Assembly: GCA_945882655.1 (NCBI GenBank) | Contig: CAMCWL010000007.1 | Span: 1 to 32,125 of the forward strand | Length of the DNA: 32,125 nucleotides | Direction: 5' to 3' | Source: Opitutus sp. GAS368 | GTDB taxonomy: Bacteria > Verrucomicrobiota > Verrucomicrobiia > Opitutales > UBA953 | Shown: positions 1 to 8,662 of the stretch, piece after piece | How the letters are laid out: the number at the start of each line of letters is the position of its first letter | Position numbering within the stretch: position 1 is the stretch's first letter | The notes under the pieces: model-generated | What the model saw: only the letters and a program-made list of their open reading frames with translations | The model's database searches: none | Told to the model about the DNA's origin: nothing | Made by a program: the position numbers and the translations under genes

Positions 1-45
1 ATTAGTCCGTTGACTCCCCTGCCCCGCCAGAGCGTCATAGCGGGC

Positions 46-345
46 ATGGAATCAGGCTCTGAAGACCAACCCCGCCTCACCGGCGCAGAACGCAGCAAGC
101 TGCGCAGTCTCGCCCAGACGCTCGACCCGAAGGTGTTCGTCGGCAAGGCCGGCGTGAACACGGGCATCGCCAACCTCCTCGCCGAAGCCTTCCGTAACGC
201 CGACCTAGTCAAGGTCCGCTTCACCGCCGAACGCGAAGAGATGGACAAGCAGGCCCAGGAACTGGCCAAGCTCACCGAAAGCGAAGTCATCGGTAGCGTA
301 GGCCGCACGGCGACTTTCTTCAAACTCGGCGCCGAAATTGAATAA
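46..345 (+). CDS. yhbY: YhbY/CRS1-type RNA-binding (ribosome assembly) protein
   Basis: Translation LTGAERSKLRSLAQTLDPKVFVGKAGVNTGIANLLAEAFRNADLVKVRF matches the CRM/YhbY pattern; ATG at 46 preferred to the ORF start at 10. Confidence 0.88.
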   Translation: MESGSEDQPRLTGAERSKLRSLAQTLDPKVFVGKAGVNTGIANLLAEAFRNADLVKVRFTAEREEMDKQAQELAKLTESEVIGSVGRTATFFKLGAEIE

Positions 346-348
346 CCA

Positions 349-1230
349 ATGGACGCCTCGCTGTTTCAGTCACGGCACGAGGCATTCATCCAGCAGGCAG
401 AAGCCTCGCTTCGTCTGCTGACGCCGGTCTCCACGACCCGCCCTGCACGACTGCATGAAGCGATGCGGTACTCGCTTGAAGCCGGAGGTAAGCGCCTGCG
501 GCCAGTCCTCTGCCTCGCCTCCGCTGCGGCCTTCACGCCTCAGGCCGACGCCTCCCACGCGGCGACGGCGCTGGAGTGCATCCACACCTATTCGCTGATC
601 CATGACGACCTGCCATGCATGGATGACTCCGATCTGCGCCGCGGCCGCCCCTCCTGCCACAAGTCCTTCGACGAGGCCACCGCCTTACTCGCGGGCGACG
701 CGTTGCAACCTCTGGCCTTCGAACTCCTCGCTACTGGCTACGCGGCCAAGCCCACGCTCGCTACCGCCCTCGTGCGCGAACTCGCCGTGGCCGCAGGCTC
801 CCAGTTACTCGTCGGCGGACAGACCGAAGACATGGACGGGCAAGAAAATGACGCGGACCGGATTGAATTCATCCTCCTCGGTAAGACGGCCGCGATGCTC
901 AGCGCCTCGTTTGCGATGGGCGCGATGGTCGGGGGTGCCTCCGCGGCTGAAGTCGAACATTTCCGCCTCGCTGGCCGCGCCTCTGGCATCGCCTTCCAAC
1001 TCGTCGACGACCTGCTCGACCTCACTGCAGACGCCGCCGAGCTCGGCAAGCCCGTCGGGGCCGATGCCGAGAACGGAAAATCTACTTACACAGCGATGCA
1101 TGGTGTCAGCGCGACGAAACAGCGCATTGAGGCGCTGACAATCGAGACCGTCGGTCACCTCCGAGCGACCAAGGGCGACACCGCCTTCCTCGTCGAACTG
1201 GTGCGCCGGATGGCCGCGCGCCGCACCTAA
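349..1230 (+). CDS. ispA: Polyprenyl (farnesyl/geranylgeranyl) diphosphate synthase
   Basis: DDLPCMDDSDLRRGRPSCHK (first Asp-rich motif), GGKRLRP, and FQLVDDLLD (second Asp-rich motif). Confidence 0.93.
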   Translation: MDASLFQSRHEAFIQQAEASLRLLTPVSTTRPARLHEAMRYSLEAGGKRLRPVLCLASAAAFTPQADASHAATALECIHTYSLIHDDLPCMDDSDLRRGRPSCHKSFDEATALLAGDALQPLAFELLATGYAAKPTLATALVRELAVAAGSQLLVGGQTEDMDGQENDADRIEFILLGKTAAMLSASFAMGAMVGGASAAEVEHFRLAGRASGIAFQLVDDLLDLTADAAELGKPVGADAENGKSTYTAMHGVSATKQRIEALTIETVGHLRATKGDTAFLVELVRRMAARRT

Positions 1231-1635
1231 TCAGTCGTCGAGGCGACGGCCGCCGGAAGGTAGCTGATCAGGCAGGAAAGCGTAGTAGGTGCCGATCCAC
1301 AGGCGCCAGGAGAACGCGTGGATGAGCGGCGGCACCAGAAAGATGGCGCCGACCGCGAGACGAATCGCCCACACGGAGCCAATCCATTCCAAATTTTTCG
1401 CCAACAGCACCAACGGTAAGACACCGAAGGCAGTGAGTCCGTAATTCCAAACGATAGCGCCAAGAAAGAAACCTTCCTTGCGACGCAGCGTCATGCCGCA
1501 GCCGCCGCAGGTGGCGGGCGTATCCCACAGGCGCGCAAGCCAACCTGTGCGATCGGACGAGCTGCGGACCTTGGTGCCGCAATCCGGACAGCGACCGCAG
1601 GCCGACTTCCAGAAGATGTCCGAGCGAAACTGCAT
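1231..1635 (-). CDS. DUF983-like small zinc-ribbon membrane protein
   Basis: CGRCPDCG and CGGCG cysteine pairs followed by two hydrophobic segments; stop abuts the ispA stop with no gap. Confidence 0.75.
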   Translation of the reverse strand: MQFRSDIFWKSACGRCPDCGTKVRSSSDRTGWLARLWDTPATCGGCGMTLRRKEGFFLGAIVWNYGLTAFGVLPLVLLAKNLEWIGSVWAIRLAVGAIFLVPPLIHAFSWRLWIGTYYAFLPDQLPSGGRRLDD

Positions 1636-1678
1636 AGAGTTAGGCTATTCCAGCCAACCACGTAAGCAAGCCAAGCAA

Positions 1679-1708
1679 AAGGCCGGCCACCTTACGGCAG
1701 CCGGCCTT
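1679..1708 (-). terminator. Putative Rho-independent terminator downstream of tsf
   Basis: Perfect 9-bp inverted repeat AAGGCCGGC (1679-1687) / GCCGGCCTT (1700-1708), with a short T run on the minus strand after the stem. Confidence 0.6.
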
Positions 1709-1729
1709 GTTAGCGGAACTGAGCGGAGC

Positions 1730-2770
1730 TTACTCGGCGTCGGTTTCACCCACCTGGAAGCGGGTAAAGCGGACGATCGAGACTTCTTCACCGACCTTGG
1801 TCTTCGCAGCGGCGATGAGGTCCTGAATCTTCTGGTCGGGATCGCGGAAGTAAGCCTGTTCGAGCAGGCAGGATTCGGCGAAGAACTTATCCACGCGGCC
1901 GGAGATGATTTTCTCCATATTGGAGAGCTGACCCTTCTTGCGGCCTTCGGCAGCGACGATCTGCTTCTCGCCTACGGCGATGCGCTTCTCGAGTTCCGCG
2001 ATGGCTTCGGCGTCGTTCGCAGCCTTCTGCTCAACGAGCTGGCCCTTGTAGTCCTCGACGATGCGCTTGGCTTCGTCGATAGCCTTGTCGGCTTCGGACT
2101 TCGTGAACTCGGCAGCGATTTCGCGCTCCTTAGCGACGACGTCGGCGGAGACCTCGTCGCGGCGGACGAAACGGGCGTTGTTGGCGACGACCTGCATCGC
2201 GAGCTGGCGAGCCAGTTCGGCGACTTCCGGGTTAGCGGCGGCAGCCTGGGTCTTGAGGCCCAGTTCGAGGAGAACAGCGATCTTAGCGCCCGTGTGGACG
2301 TAAGCGGAAACGCGACCCACGCCGGTGGCTTCGAACTTCAGGACGCGGGAGACCTTGAGGTTCTCACCGATCTTGAGCACCTGATCGTTCAGGTAATCGT
2401 TCACCTTGCGGGACTTGTCGGCGTGGTAAGGCTGATCGAGGAAACCATCGACGCCGGTGACGGCGGCTTGTCCCACGAGTTCCTTGGCGAGAGCAATGAA
2501 GTTCTCGTTCTTGGCGACGAAGTCGGTTTCGCAGTTCAGTTCGAGGAGCGTCGAGGTGCGACCGTCGGCAGAGACCTGGACGGCGAGGATGCCCTCGCTG
2601 GCCTTGCGGTCAGCCTTCTTGTTGCGCGTGGCGACTCCCTTGATGCGGAGGATTTCGACGGCCTTCTCGTTGTCGCCATTGGCTTCAACGAGGGCCTTCT
2701 TGCAATCCATCAGACCCGCACCAGTTCGCTGGCGCAGATCGTTAACCGTCTGAGCGGTGATAGCGGACAT
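1730..2770 (-). CDS. tsf: Translation elongation factor Ts (346 aa, with internal charged insertion)
   Basis: N-terminal VNDLRQRTGAGLMDCKKALVEANGD, LNCETDFVAKNENF, and C-terminal LLEQAYFRDPDQKIQDLI. Confidence 0.97.
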   Translation of the reverse strand: MSAITAQTVNDLRQRTGAGLMDCKKALVEANGDNEKAVEILRIKGVATRNKKADRKASEGILAVQVSADGRTSTLLELNCETDFVAKNENFIALAKELVGQAAVTGVDGFLDQPYHADKSRKVNDYLNDQVLKIGENLKVSRVLKFEATGVGRVSAYVHTGAKIAVLLELGLKTQAAAANPEVAELARQLAMQVVANNARFVRRDEVSADVVAKEREIAAEFTKSEADKAIDEAKRIVEDYKGQLVEQKAANDAEAIAELEKRIAVGEKQIVAAEGRKKGQLSNMEKIISGRVDKFFAESCLLEQAYFRDPDQKIQDLIAAAKTKVGEEVSIVRFTRFQVGETDAE

Positions 2771-2777
2771 GGTCGGA

Positions 2778-3632
2778 TTACTTGGACTTACGGGGGCTGG
2801 GGCGCTTCGCAGGAGCGGCGCCTTCGACGGCGTCGGAACCTTCGTTGGCCTTGAGCAGCTCTTCGGAAATCTGGACTTCAGGCTGGACGGACTCGCCGGT
2901 GTTCTGACGAGCGACCGGGGTCACGGTCTTGCGGTCCTGGGTCACGGCCTTGCGGCGGGCGAGACCGTTCTGGACAGCCTGGGTGAGGACTTCGACCACG
3001 AGGCGGATGGACTTCGCGGCGTCATCATTGCCCGGGACGGGGAACTTGAGGAGGGTCGGGTCGGAGTTCGAGTCGCAGAGGCCGATCACGGGGATACCGA
3101 GGCGGACGGCTTCGTTGACGGCGATTTCTTCGAGCTTGGTGTCGACGACGATCATCGCGGACGGGAGTTCGCGGTATTCGAGGAGGCCTTCGAAGTTGCG
3201 GTTCATACGCGACATCTCGCGCTTCACGGCAGCGGCTTCCTTCTTGTGCATCTTGGCGAGGGAACCGTCCTGCTCCATGCGGAGGTAGGTGCGGTACTTG
3301 TCGAGGGAGCGCTTGATGGTAGCGAAGTTGGTGAGCGTACCGCCGAGCCAGCGGTTCACGGCGAAGGGCATGCCGGTCGACTTAGCGGCCTGGCGCACGA
3401 CTTCCTGCGCCTGCGGCTTGGTGGCGACGAAGAGCACTTCCTTGCCCTTGGCGGCGGTGTCCTCAATGAAGGCGGCGGCGGCGACGAGGCACGCGTGCGT
3501 CTTCTCAAGGTCGATGATCGAAACACCGTTGCGGTGATCGAAGATAAACGGACGGCTGCGGGGATTCCAGCGACGGGTCTGGTGTCCGAAGTGGACGCCG
3601 GCATCGAGGAGGTCTTTGACTGTGATGTTCAT
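2778..3632 (-). CDS. rpsB: 30S ribosomal protein S2
   Basis: DLLDAGVHFGHQTRRWNPRSRPFIFDHRNGVSIIDLEKT, VNRWLGGTLTNF, VVDTKLEEIAVNEAVRLGIPVIGLCDSNSDP; upstream of tsf as in most bacteria. Confidence 0.98.
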   Translation of the reverse strand: MNITVKDLLDAGVHFGHQTRRWNPRSRPFIFDHRNGVSIIDLEKTHACLVAAAAFIEDTAAKGKEVLFVATKPQAQEVVRQAAKSTGMPFAVNRWLGGTLTNFATIKRSLDKYRTYLRMEQDGSLAKMHKKEAAAVKREMSRMNRNFEGLLEYRELPSAMIVVDTKLEEIAVNEAVRLGIPVIGLCDSNSDPTLLKFPVPGNDDAAKSIRLVVEVLTQAVQNGLARRKAVTQDRKTVTPVARQNTGESVQPEVQISEELLKANEGSDAVEGAAPAKRPSPRKSK

Positions 3633-3716
3633 GTTTTTTGGCTCCGTATCCCTTTTCCTGCAGAAGGAGGGGACATTGGATCAGGGAGGACTGACTGGTT
3701 TTTTGGTTTTATGTCC

Positions 3717-3737
3717 GTAGCGATCTGCGGTCGCTAC
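3717..3737. repeat. Perfect inverted repeat (7-bp stem, 7-nt loop) in the rpsB/waaA divergent intergenic region
   Basis: GTAGCGA-TCTGCGG-TCGCTAC. Confidence 0.65.
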
Positions 3738-3857
3738 AAACGGTGGAAAGTGGGTTCAAACACCCCTGCTCGACTGGTGCAAGCGGGAAAATCAGCCCAA
3801 AGAGGCTCCTTTGGAACTGACAGACCCCTCCGCCCTCCGCACGGTCGGCGCAACGCG

Positions 3858-5150
3858 ATGTCTTGGGCCTACCGGATACTCTTCCCGCTGCTGCTAATCC
3901 CGGCCCTCCCATACTATATTTGGCGCATGCTCCGCCGTGGGGGATATGGCACGGGTTTCAGCCAAAGGCTGGGCTTTTTCCCGAAAGTAGGCACAAAGAC
4001 CCCCGGAAAGCTGCGTTATTGGATCCAGGCGGTCTCGGTCGGTGAAATGGAGGCCATCGGCCCCCTACTCCGCCAACTTAAGGCCACCGGTAAGGCTGAA
4101 ATCGTCCTGACGACCACCACCAGCACGGGTTTCCGTCTGGCCCGGGATCGCTACGCCGACGTCGCGGACCGTATCGGCATCTTCCCCACCGACCTCTGGC
4201 CCTGCAGCGCCCTCGCGTGGAGTCGCATCCGTCCGGACGCCGTCATCCTCGTCGAAGGCGAGCTCTGGCCCGAGCATCTCGCCCAGGCCCGTGCCCACAG
4301 CGTCCCAGCCTATTTGATCAACGGACGTATCTCCGACAAGTCCTTCGCCCGCCACCAGCGCTTCTCTCGGCTCTCCGCTTACGTGCTCGGTCATTTCCGG
4401 AAAATCGCCGCGGGCAGCGAAGAAGACGTTCGCCGCTTCCGCCAACTCGGCTTCAGCGCGACGCTCACGGGTAACATCAAATTCGACGTCGCCAGCGATG
4501 CGCCGATGTCCGTCAACGAACGTTCGCAGTTGCGTGCCGAACTCGGCTTCGGCACCGACCCTCGCACAATGGTGCTACTCGGCTCGTCCACTTGGAAAGG
4601 CGAAGAGACGCTACTCATCCGCTGCGTGCGAGAACTACGCGCAGCCGGTACGGATGTCCGCCTCCTGCTCGTCCCGCGCCACTCCGAACGCCGCACCGAA
4701 GTCGCCACCGAAGCCAGCGCCAGCGGGCTTTCCTGGCACCAACGTTCCACCGGAGGAGCCGTCGCACCCGCCGACACGATTATTCACCTCGCCGACACCA
4801 CCGGCGAACTGCGCCGCCTCACCCGCGCTGCGGACCTCGCCTTTTGCGGCAAGAGCCTCCCTCCGCACGAAGGTGGCCAGACGCCCGTCGAATGCGCCGC
4901 TGCCGGCGTCGCCATCCTCTACGGACCACGCATGTCGAACTTCCGCGATATCTGCCGCGGACTCGAGCAGGCGAAGGCAGCCTTCAAAGCTAAGGACTCT
5001 TCCGAACTAGCCGCCCAGCTCGCCCGACTCGCCCAAGACGCCACCGAACGCAGCGAGATGGGCCGTCATGGCGAGGCTTGGCACCAGGGCAACCGTGGCG
5101 CAACCGAACGCACGCTGTCCTGGCTACTGGACGGTCAGTCGACCCGATAA
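3858..5150 (+). CDS. waaA: 3-deoxy-D-manno-octulosonic acid (Kdo) transferase, GT30
   Basis: MSWAYRILFPLLLIPALPYYIWRMLRRGGYGTGFSQRLGFFP, WIQAVSVGEMEAIGPLL, LVEGELWPEHLAQARAHSVPAYLINGRISDKSF, EGGQTPVECAAAGVAILYGPRMSNF. Start trimmed from the 797-aa ORF, which otherwise runs antisense through rpsB. Confidence 0.93.
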   Translation: MSWAYRILFPLLLIPALPYYIWRMLRRGGYGTGFSQRLGFFPKVGTKTPGKLRYWIQAVSVGEMEAIGPLLRQLKATGKAEIVLTTTTSTGFRLARDRYADVADRIGIFPTDLWPCSALAWSRIRPDAVILVEGELWPEHLAQARAHSVPAYLINGRISDKSFARHQRFSRLSAYVLGHFRKIAAGSEEDVRRFRQLGFSATLTGNIKFDVASDAPMSVNERSQLRAELGFGTDPRTMVLLGSSTWKGEETLLIRCVRELRAAGTDVRLLLVPRHSERRTEVATEASASGLSWHQRSTGGAVAPADTIIHLADTTGELRRLTRAADLAFCGKSLPPHEGGQTPVECAAAGVAILYGPRMSNFRDICRGLEQAKAAFKAKDSSELAAQLARLAQDATERSEMGRHGEAWHQGNRGATERTLSWLLDGQSTR

Positions 5151-6181
5151 GCCTCACGGAGACGACGAGCTTCTTCGCGCAGTTCGCCGCCGAGGATGAT
5201 CTCACGCGCCCGCTCGGCACCCGCCGCCGGGTCCGTCGCCTTACCCGCAACCCAGAGCGACGCACCCGCACTGAGGCACAGCGTATCCATAAGGCCGTCG
5301 GAAACTCCGCCGACCAGTAAGTCGCTGAACATCGCGATATTCTCTTCGGGCGTACCACCGCGCAGGTCTGCGACCGTACAGGCCTTGAAACCGAAATCAC
5401 CGGGCAACCACACGGCATCGACAGAGGCAAGTTCGCCGCAACCGCGCACGCGTACTTCACCTGCCGTGGTAATCTCATCCATACCGCCACCCGCCCGCGA
5501 GTGCGTCACGAGGCCGCGTTTGACGCCGAGCTCACCGAGCGTGGCTGCGAGCGGTTCGACCCAACGTTCATCATAGACGCCGACGACCATGTGCGCCGGC
5601 TGGGCCGGATTAATCAGGGGGCCGAGGACATTGAAGACGGTCTTCGTACCGCTTTCGGCGATCTTCTTGCGCACACCGAGGATAGCCTTGAAGGCCGGAT
5701 GGAACGCCGGAGCGTAGAGATAGCAGAAGTTTGCCTGGACGAGGCCACGGAGCAGTTGCGCATCTGTGGCTTCGAGGGTGACGCCGAGTCCGGCGAGGAA
5801 ATCCGCGCTGCCCGACTTCGAGGTAATCGAGCGGTTACCATGCTTGAGCACCGGCACGCCGGCGGCGGCCACGATGAGCGCGCTCGCCGAGGAGATATTA
5901 AAGCTGCCGGAGCGATCGCCTCCCGTGCCCACGATATCGATACCCTTCGCCGGCCAGTCGCCAAAATCAGTCCGGCGCGCAAGCGAACGGTAAGTCTTCG
6001 CGAAGCCGGTGACTTCGGCGGCGGTCTCACCCTTATGCGCCAGCGCCAGCAAGAAGGCTTCCTTGACCGCGTCTGCGACCTGTACGTCCGCCATCGACAA
6101 TGCGGCAGCGGCGGCTTCGTCCGGAGCGAGGTCGCGTCCGGCCGTCAGCGCAGCGGTCAGGGCAGGAAGGTCCGTAGCCAT
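5135..6181 (-). CDS. trpD: Anthranilate phosphoribosyltransferase
   Basis: GIDIVGTGGDRSGSFNISSASALIVAAAGVPVLKHGNRSITSKSGSADFLAGLG and FNVLGPLINPAQP; 3' end overlaps waaA by 16 bp on opposite strands. Confidence 0.93.
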   Translation of the reverse strand: MATDLPALTAALTAGRDLAPDEAAAAALSMADVQVADAVKEAFLLALAHKGETAAEVTGFAKTYRSLARRTDFGDWPAKGIDIVGTGGDRSGSFNISSASALIVAAAGVPVLKHGNRSITSKSGSADFLAGLGVTLEATDAQLLRGLVQANFCYLYAPAFHPAFKAILGVRKKIAESGTKTVFNVLGPLINPAQPAHMVVGVYDERWVEPLAATLGELGVKRGLVTHSRAGGGMDEITTAGEVRVRGCGELASVDAVWLPGDFGFKACTVADLRGGTPEENIAMFSDLLVGGVSDGLMDTLCLSAGASLWVAGKATDPAAGAERAREIILGGELREEARRLREAYRVD

Positions 6182-6260
6182 GCCGGATTAGCCACGTTCG
6201 GGGCGTTCGGGACAAGGGCATTTTCGCCACAAGGGGTTTGCAACGGGGGAAAAGCACCTA

Positions 6261-6920
6261 ATGATGGACCCTATGGACGATGGCGACCACCCCCAGGGCG
6301 ACTTCGAAGGTTCCGGCAACGCCTCTTGGGGCGAAGCCGACTGGGCAGGCTACCTCCAACGCAACGACCTCGAGGTCGGCCGCTTCCTTTCCTACTACAC
6401 GGAGGTCAAGGACCTGCCTGATCGTCTCGACATCAGCGCCCGCCGCATGGGCTGGGAAAACGCCGATTGGGCGCCCGGCGACGGTCCCGAGGAAGTGAAC
6501 GACGCGGACGAAGAAGGCCCCGACCTCCCCTACTGCATCCACCAGCATCCGGTCTATGTGGTGTCTCGCGCGCTCTGCCTGCAGCTCACGCATTCCTTCC
6601 ATCGCCTGTGCACGGTCGCGGGACCGCAGATCACCGCGGTGGATTCGGCCAATATCATGCTCTCCTTCTGGGATGCGCAGCACCAGATGGTCATGGCGAT
6701 CAACGCTACCGACACCGGCGACCTACCGCTCGCGCTCGTGCACATGAAGCGCGCGCTGGCGGCCATCAACTATTCCATAGGCCTCACCGCGAGCATCCCG
6801 AGCGGCGCTCGCCTCTCCGCCGCCGAAGCTGCGCAGGATATCGAATCGACACTGTTCGACCTGCGGGAGGTTTGCCTCCGCGTGATGGCTGACTGTCGCT
6901 GGGACGGGAAGAAGAAGTAA
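6261..6920 (+). CDS. Conserved-looking hypothetical protein, acidic N-terminus, helical C-terminal half
   Basis: 219-aa ORF filling the gap between trpD and hprK; no family recognised. Confidence 0.7.
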   Translation: MMDPMDDGDHPQGDFEGSGNASWGEADWAGYLQRNDLEVGRFLSYYTEVKDLPDRLDISARRMGWENADWAPGDGPEEVNDADEEGPDLPYCIHQHPVYVVSRALCLQLTHSFHRLCTVAGPQITAVDSANIMLSFWDAQHQMVMAINATDTGDLPLALVHMKRALAAINYSIGLTASIPSGARLSAAEAAQDIESTLFDLREVCLRVMADCRWDGKKK

Positions 6921-6924
6921 GGCC

Positions 6925-7899
6925 TCAGGCCTCGCCCTTCTTGTCCTTCGCCATGAATTCGATGAGGCGGTCGCTGAATTCCTTGGCGGAGTCATGCCCC
7001 ATGACGCGCAAGGCTTGCACCATCGCCGCGACCTCGACGAGGCGGGCCATGTCACGTCCTGGGCGGACCGGGATCGTCATGTGCGGCACCTTGCGGCCAA
7101 GGATCTCAAAGGTCTCGACCTCCAGGCCCGAACGTTCTTCGTCCATGCCAGGCTGCCAAAGGACGAAGGTGACCACGAGGTCGACGCGTTTCTCACGACG
7201 GACGGAGCGGATGCCGAAGATTGAGGCGACGTTGATGATGCCGATGCCACGGCACTCCATGTAGCCGCGATTAAGCTCCTTAGAAGTACCCTGCAGCTCG
7301 CGGTCCCCGATAAGCGTCACAATCACGAAGTCGTCAGCGACAAGGGAGTGACCACGCTCGATGAGGGCCAAGGCGCACTCGCTCTTGCCGACGCCGGAGG
7401 CGCCGCGGAGCAGCACGCCGACGCCCTTGATGTCGACCAAGGTGGCGTGAAGATTGGTGCGTGGAGCGAACTTCTCCTCGAGGAGCACGGTGGCTTCCGC
7501 CGAGAAATCCTTGGACTTGAGCTGCGTGCGGATGAGCGGGACGCGATGGCGATCCGCGATGCGCAGGAGCAGATCGTCGACAGGGAGGCCACGCGAAACG
7601 ACCACCGCGGGGATCTGCTTGAAAAAGACGTCGTTCAGCAGCTTCTCGCGGAGCGGAGCGGTCTGGTCGGAAAGGTAGGCCATCTCACCGGCACCGAAAA
7701 GCTGCAGGCGCTTGTTGGCAAACTCCTTGAAATAGCCGGTCACCGCTAAGGCAGGACGATTGAGCGACTTCTCCGAAATCATGTTATCAAGGCCCTGCTC
7801 GCCCGCGAGGAGCTCCATCTGGAGCATGTCCTTGAAGGATTCGAAGAACTCGCGGACGGAGACGGATTCCGGGCGGGTATCGGGAGCGGGATCGTACAT
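6925..7899 (-). CDS. hprK: HPr kinase/phosphorylase
   Basis: P-loop [27 protein letters not shown] and signature-like [16 protein letters not shown]; start at CAT 7897-7899 ([15 protein letters not shown]). Confidence 0.95.
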   Translation of the reverse strand: MYDPAPDTRPESVSVREFFESFKDMLQMELLAGEQGLDNMISEKSLNRPALAVTGYFKEFANKRLQLFGAGEMAYLSDQTAPLREKLLNDVFFKQIPAVVVSRGLPVDDLLLRIADRHRVPLIRTQLKSKDFSAEATVLLEEKFAPRTNLHATLVDIKGVGVLLRGASGVGKSECALALIERGHSLVADDFVIVTLIGDRELQGTSKELNRGYMECRGIGIINVASIFGIRSVRREKRVDLVVTFVLWQPGMDEERSGLEVETFEILGRKVPHMTIPVRPGRDMARLVEVAAMVQALRVMGHDSAKEFSDRLIEFMAKDKKGEA

Positions 7900-7903
7900 G
7901 GCG

Positions 7904-8644
7904 TCAGAGTTTGAAGCTTTCGCCAAGGTAGTGGCGACGGCTCTCAGGATTATTGACGATTTCAGAGGGAGTGCCAGACACAAGCACGCGCCCCTGGTGG
8001 ATCAGATAGGCCCGGTCCACGATGGAAAGGGTTTCCCGCACGTTATGGTCGGTAATCAGGATGCCGATACCACGGGCTTTAAGCTTACAGATAATCGACT
8101 GGACCTCGGCGACCGAGATCGGGTCCACCCCACTGAAGGGCTCATCCATGAGCAGGAAGCGCGGATTCGTCGCGAGGGCGCGCGCGATCTCCAAGCGGCG
8201 ACGTTCGCCGCCGGAAAGAGTGAAGGCAGGCTGCCGCGCCAGCTTCTCCAGGCCAAGCTCGGTGAGCTGCTGGGCGGTACGGTCACGGCGTTCGCGCTCG
8301 TTGAGATCCAGAGTCTCGACGACGGCCATCACATTCTCCCAGACGGTGAGTTTACGAAAGATGGAAGCTTCCTGCGGAAGATACCCGACACCATTGCGGG
8401 CGCGTTGCCACATCGGCATGGGGGTGACGTTACGTCCGTCGAGAAAAACGCGGCCGTGGGTGGCGGGGATGAGGCCAACGACCATATAAAAGGTGGTCGT
8501 CTTACCGGCACCGTTAGGACCGAGCAGGCCGACAATCTCGCCCGCGTGAAGCGATAGGCTGACGTCTTGGACGGCGACCTTAGCGTCGTAATGCTTAGCC
8601 AGAGCCTGTGCCCGGATGACGCCCTTCTCACTCGTTTCGGCCAT
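7904..8644 (-). CDS. lptB: LPS export ABC transporter ATP-binding protein LptB
   Basis: [103 protein letters not shown]. Confidence 0.96.
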   Translation of the reverse strand: MAETSEKGVIRAQALAKHYDAKVAVQDVSLSLHAGEIVGLLGPNGAGKTTTFYMVVGLIPATHGRVFLDGRNVTPMPMWQRARNGVGYLPQEASIFRKLTVWENVMAVVETLDLNERERRDRTAQQLTELGLEKLARQPAFTLSGGERRRLEIARALATNPRFLLMDEPFSGVDPISVAEVQSIICKLKARGIGILITDHNVRETLSIVDRAYLIHQGRVLVSGTPSEIVNNPESRRHYLGESFKL

Positions 8645-8662
8645 GTTTACAGGAGGAAGCGG

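Noticed and set aside
1478-2854. 458-aa plus-strand ORF antisense to tsf
   Set aside because: Low-complexity translation overlapping a certain tsf; a codon-bias shadow ORF in GC-rich DNA.
2757-3857. N-terminal extension of the waaA ORF through rpsB
   Set aside because: Antisense to rpsB; the true Kdo transferase start MSWAYRILFPLL is at 3858.
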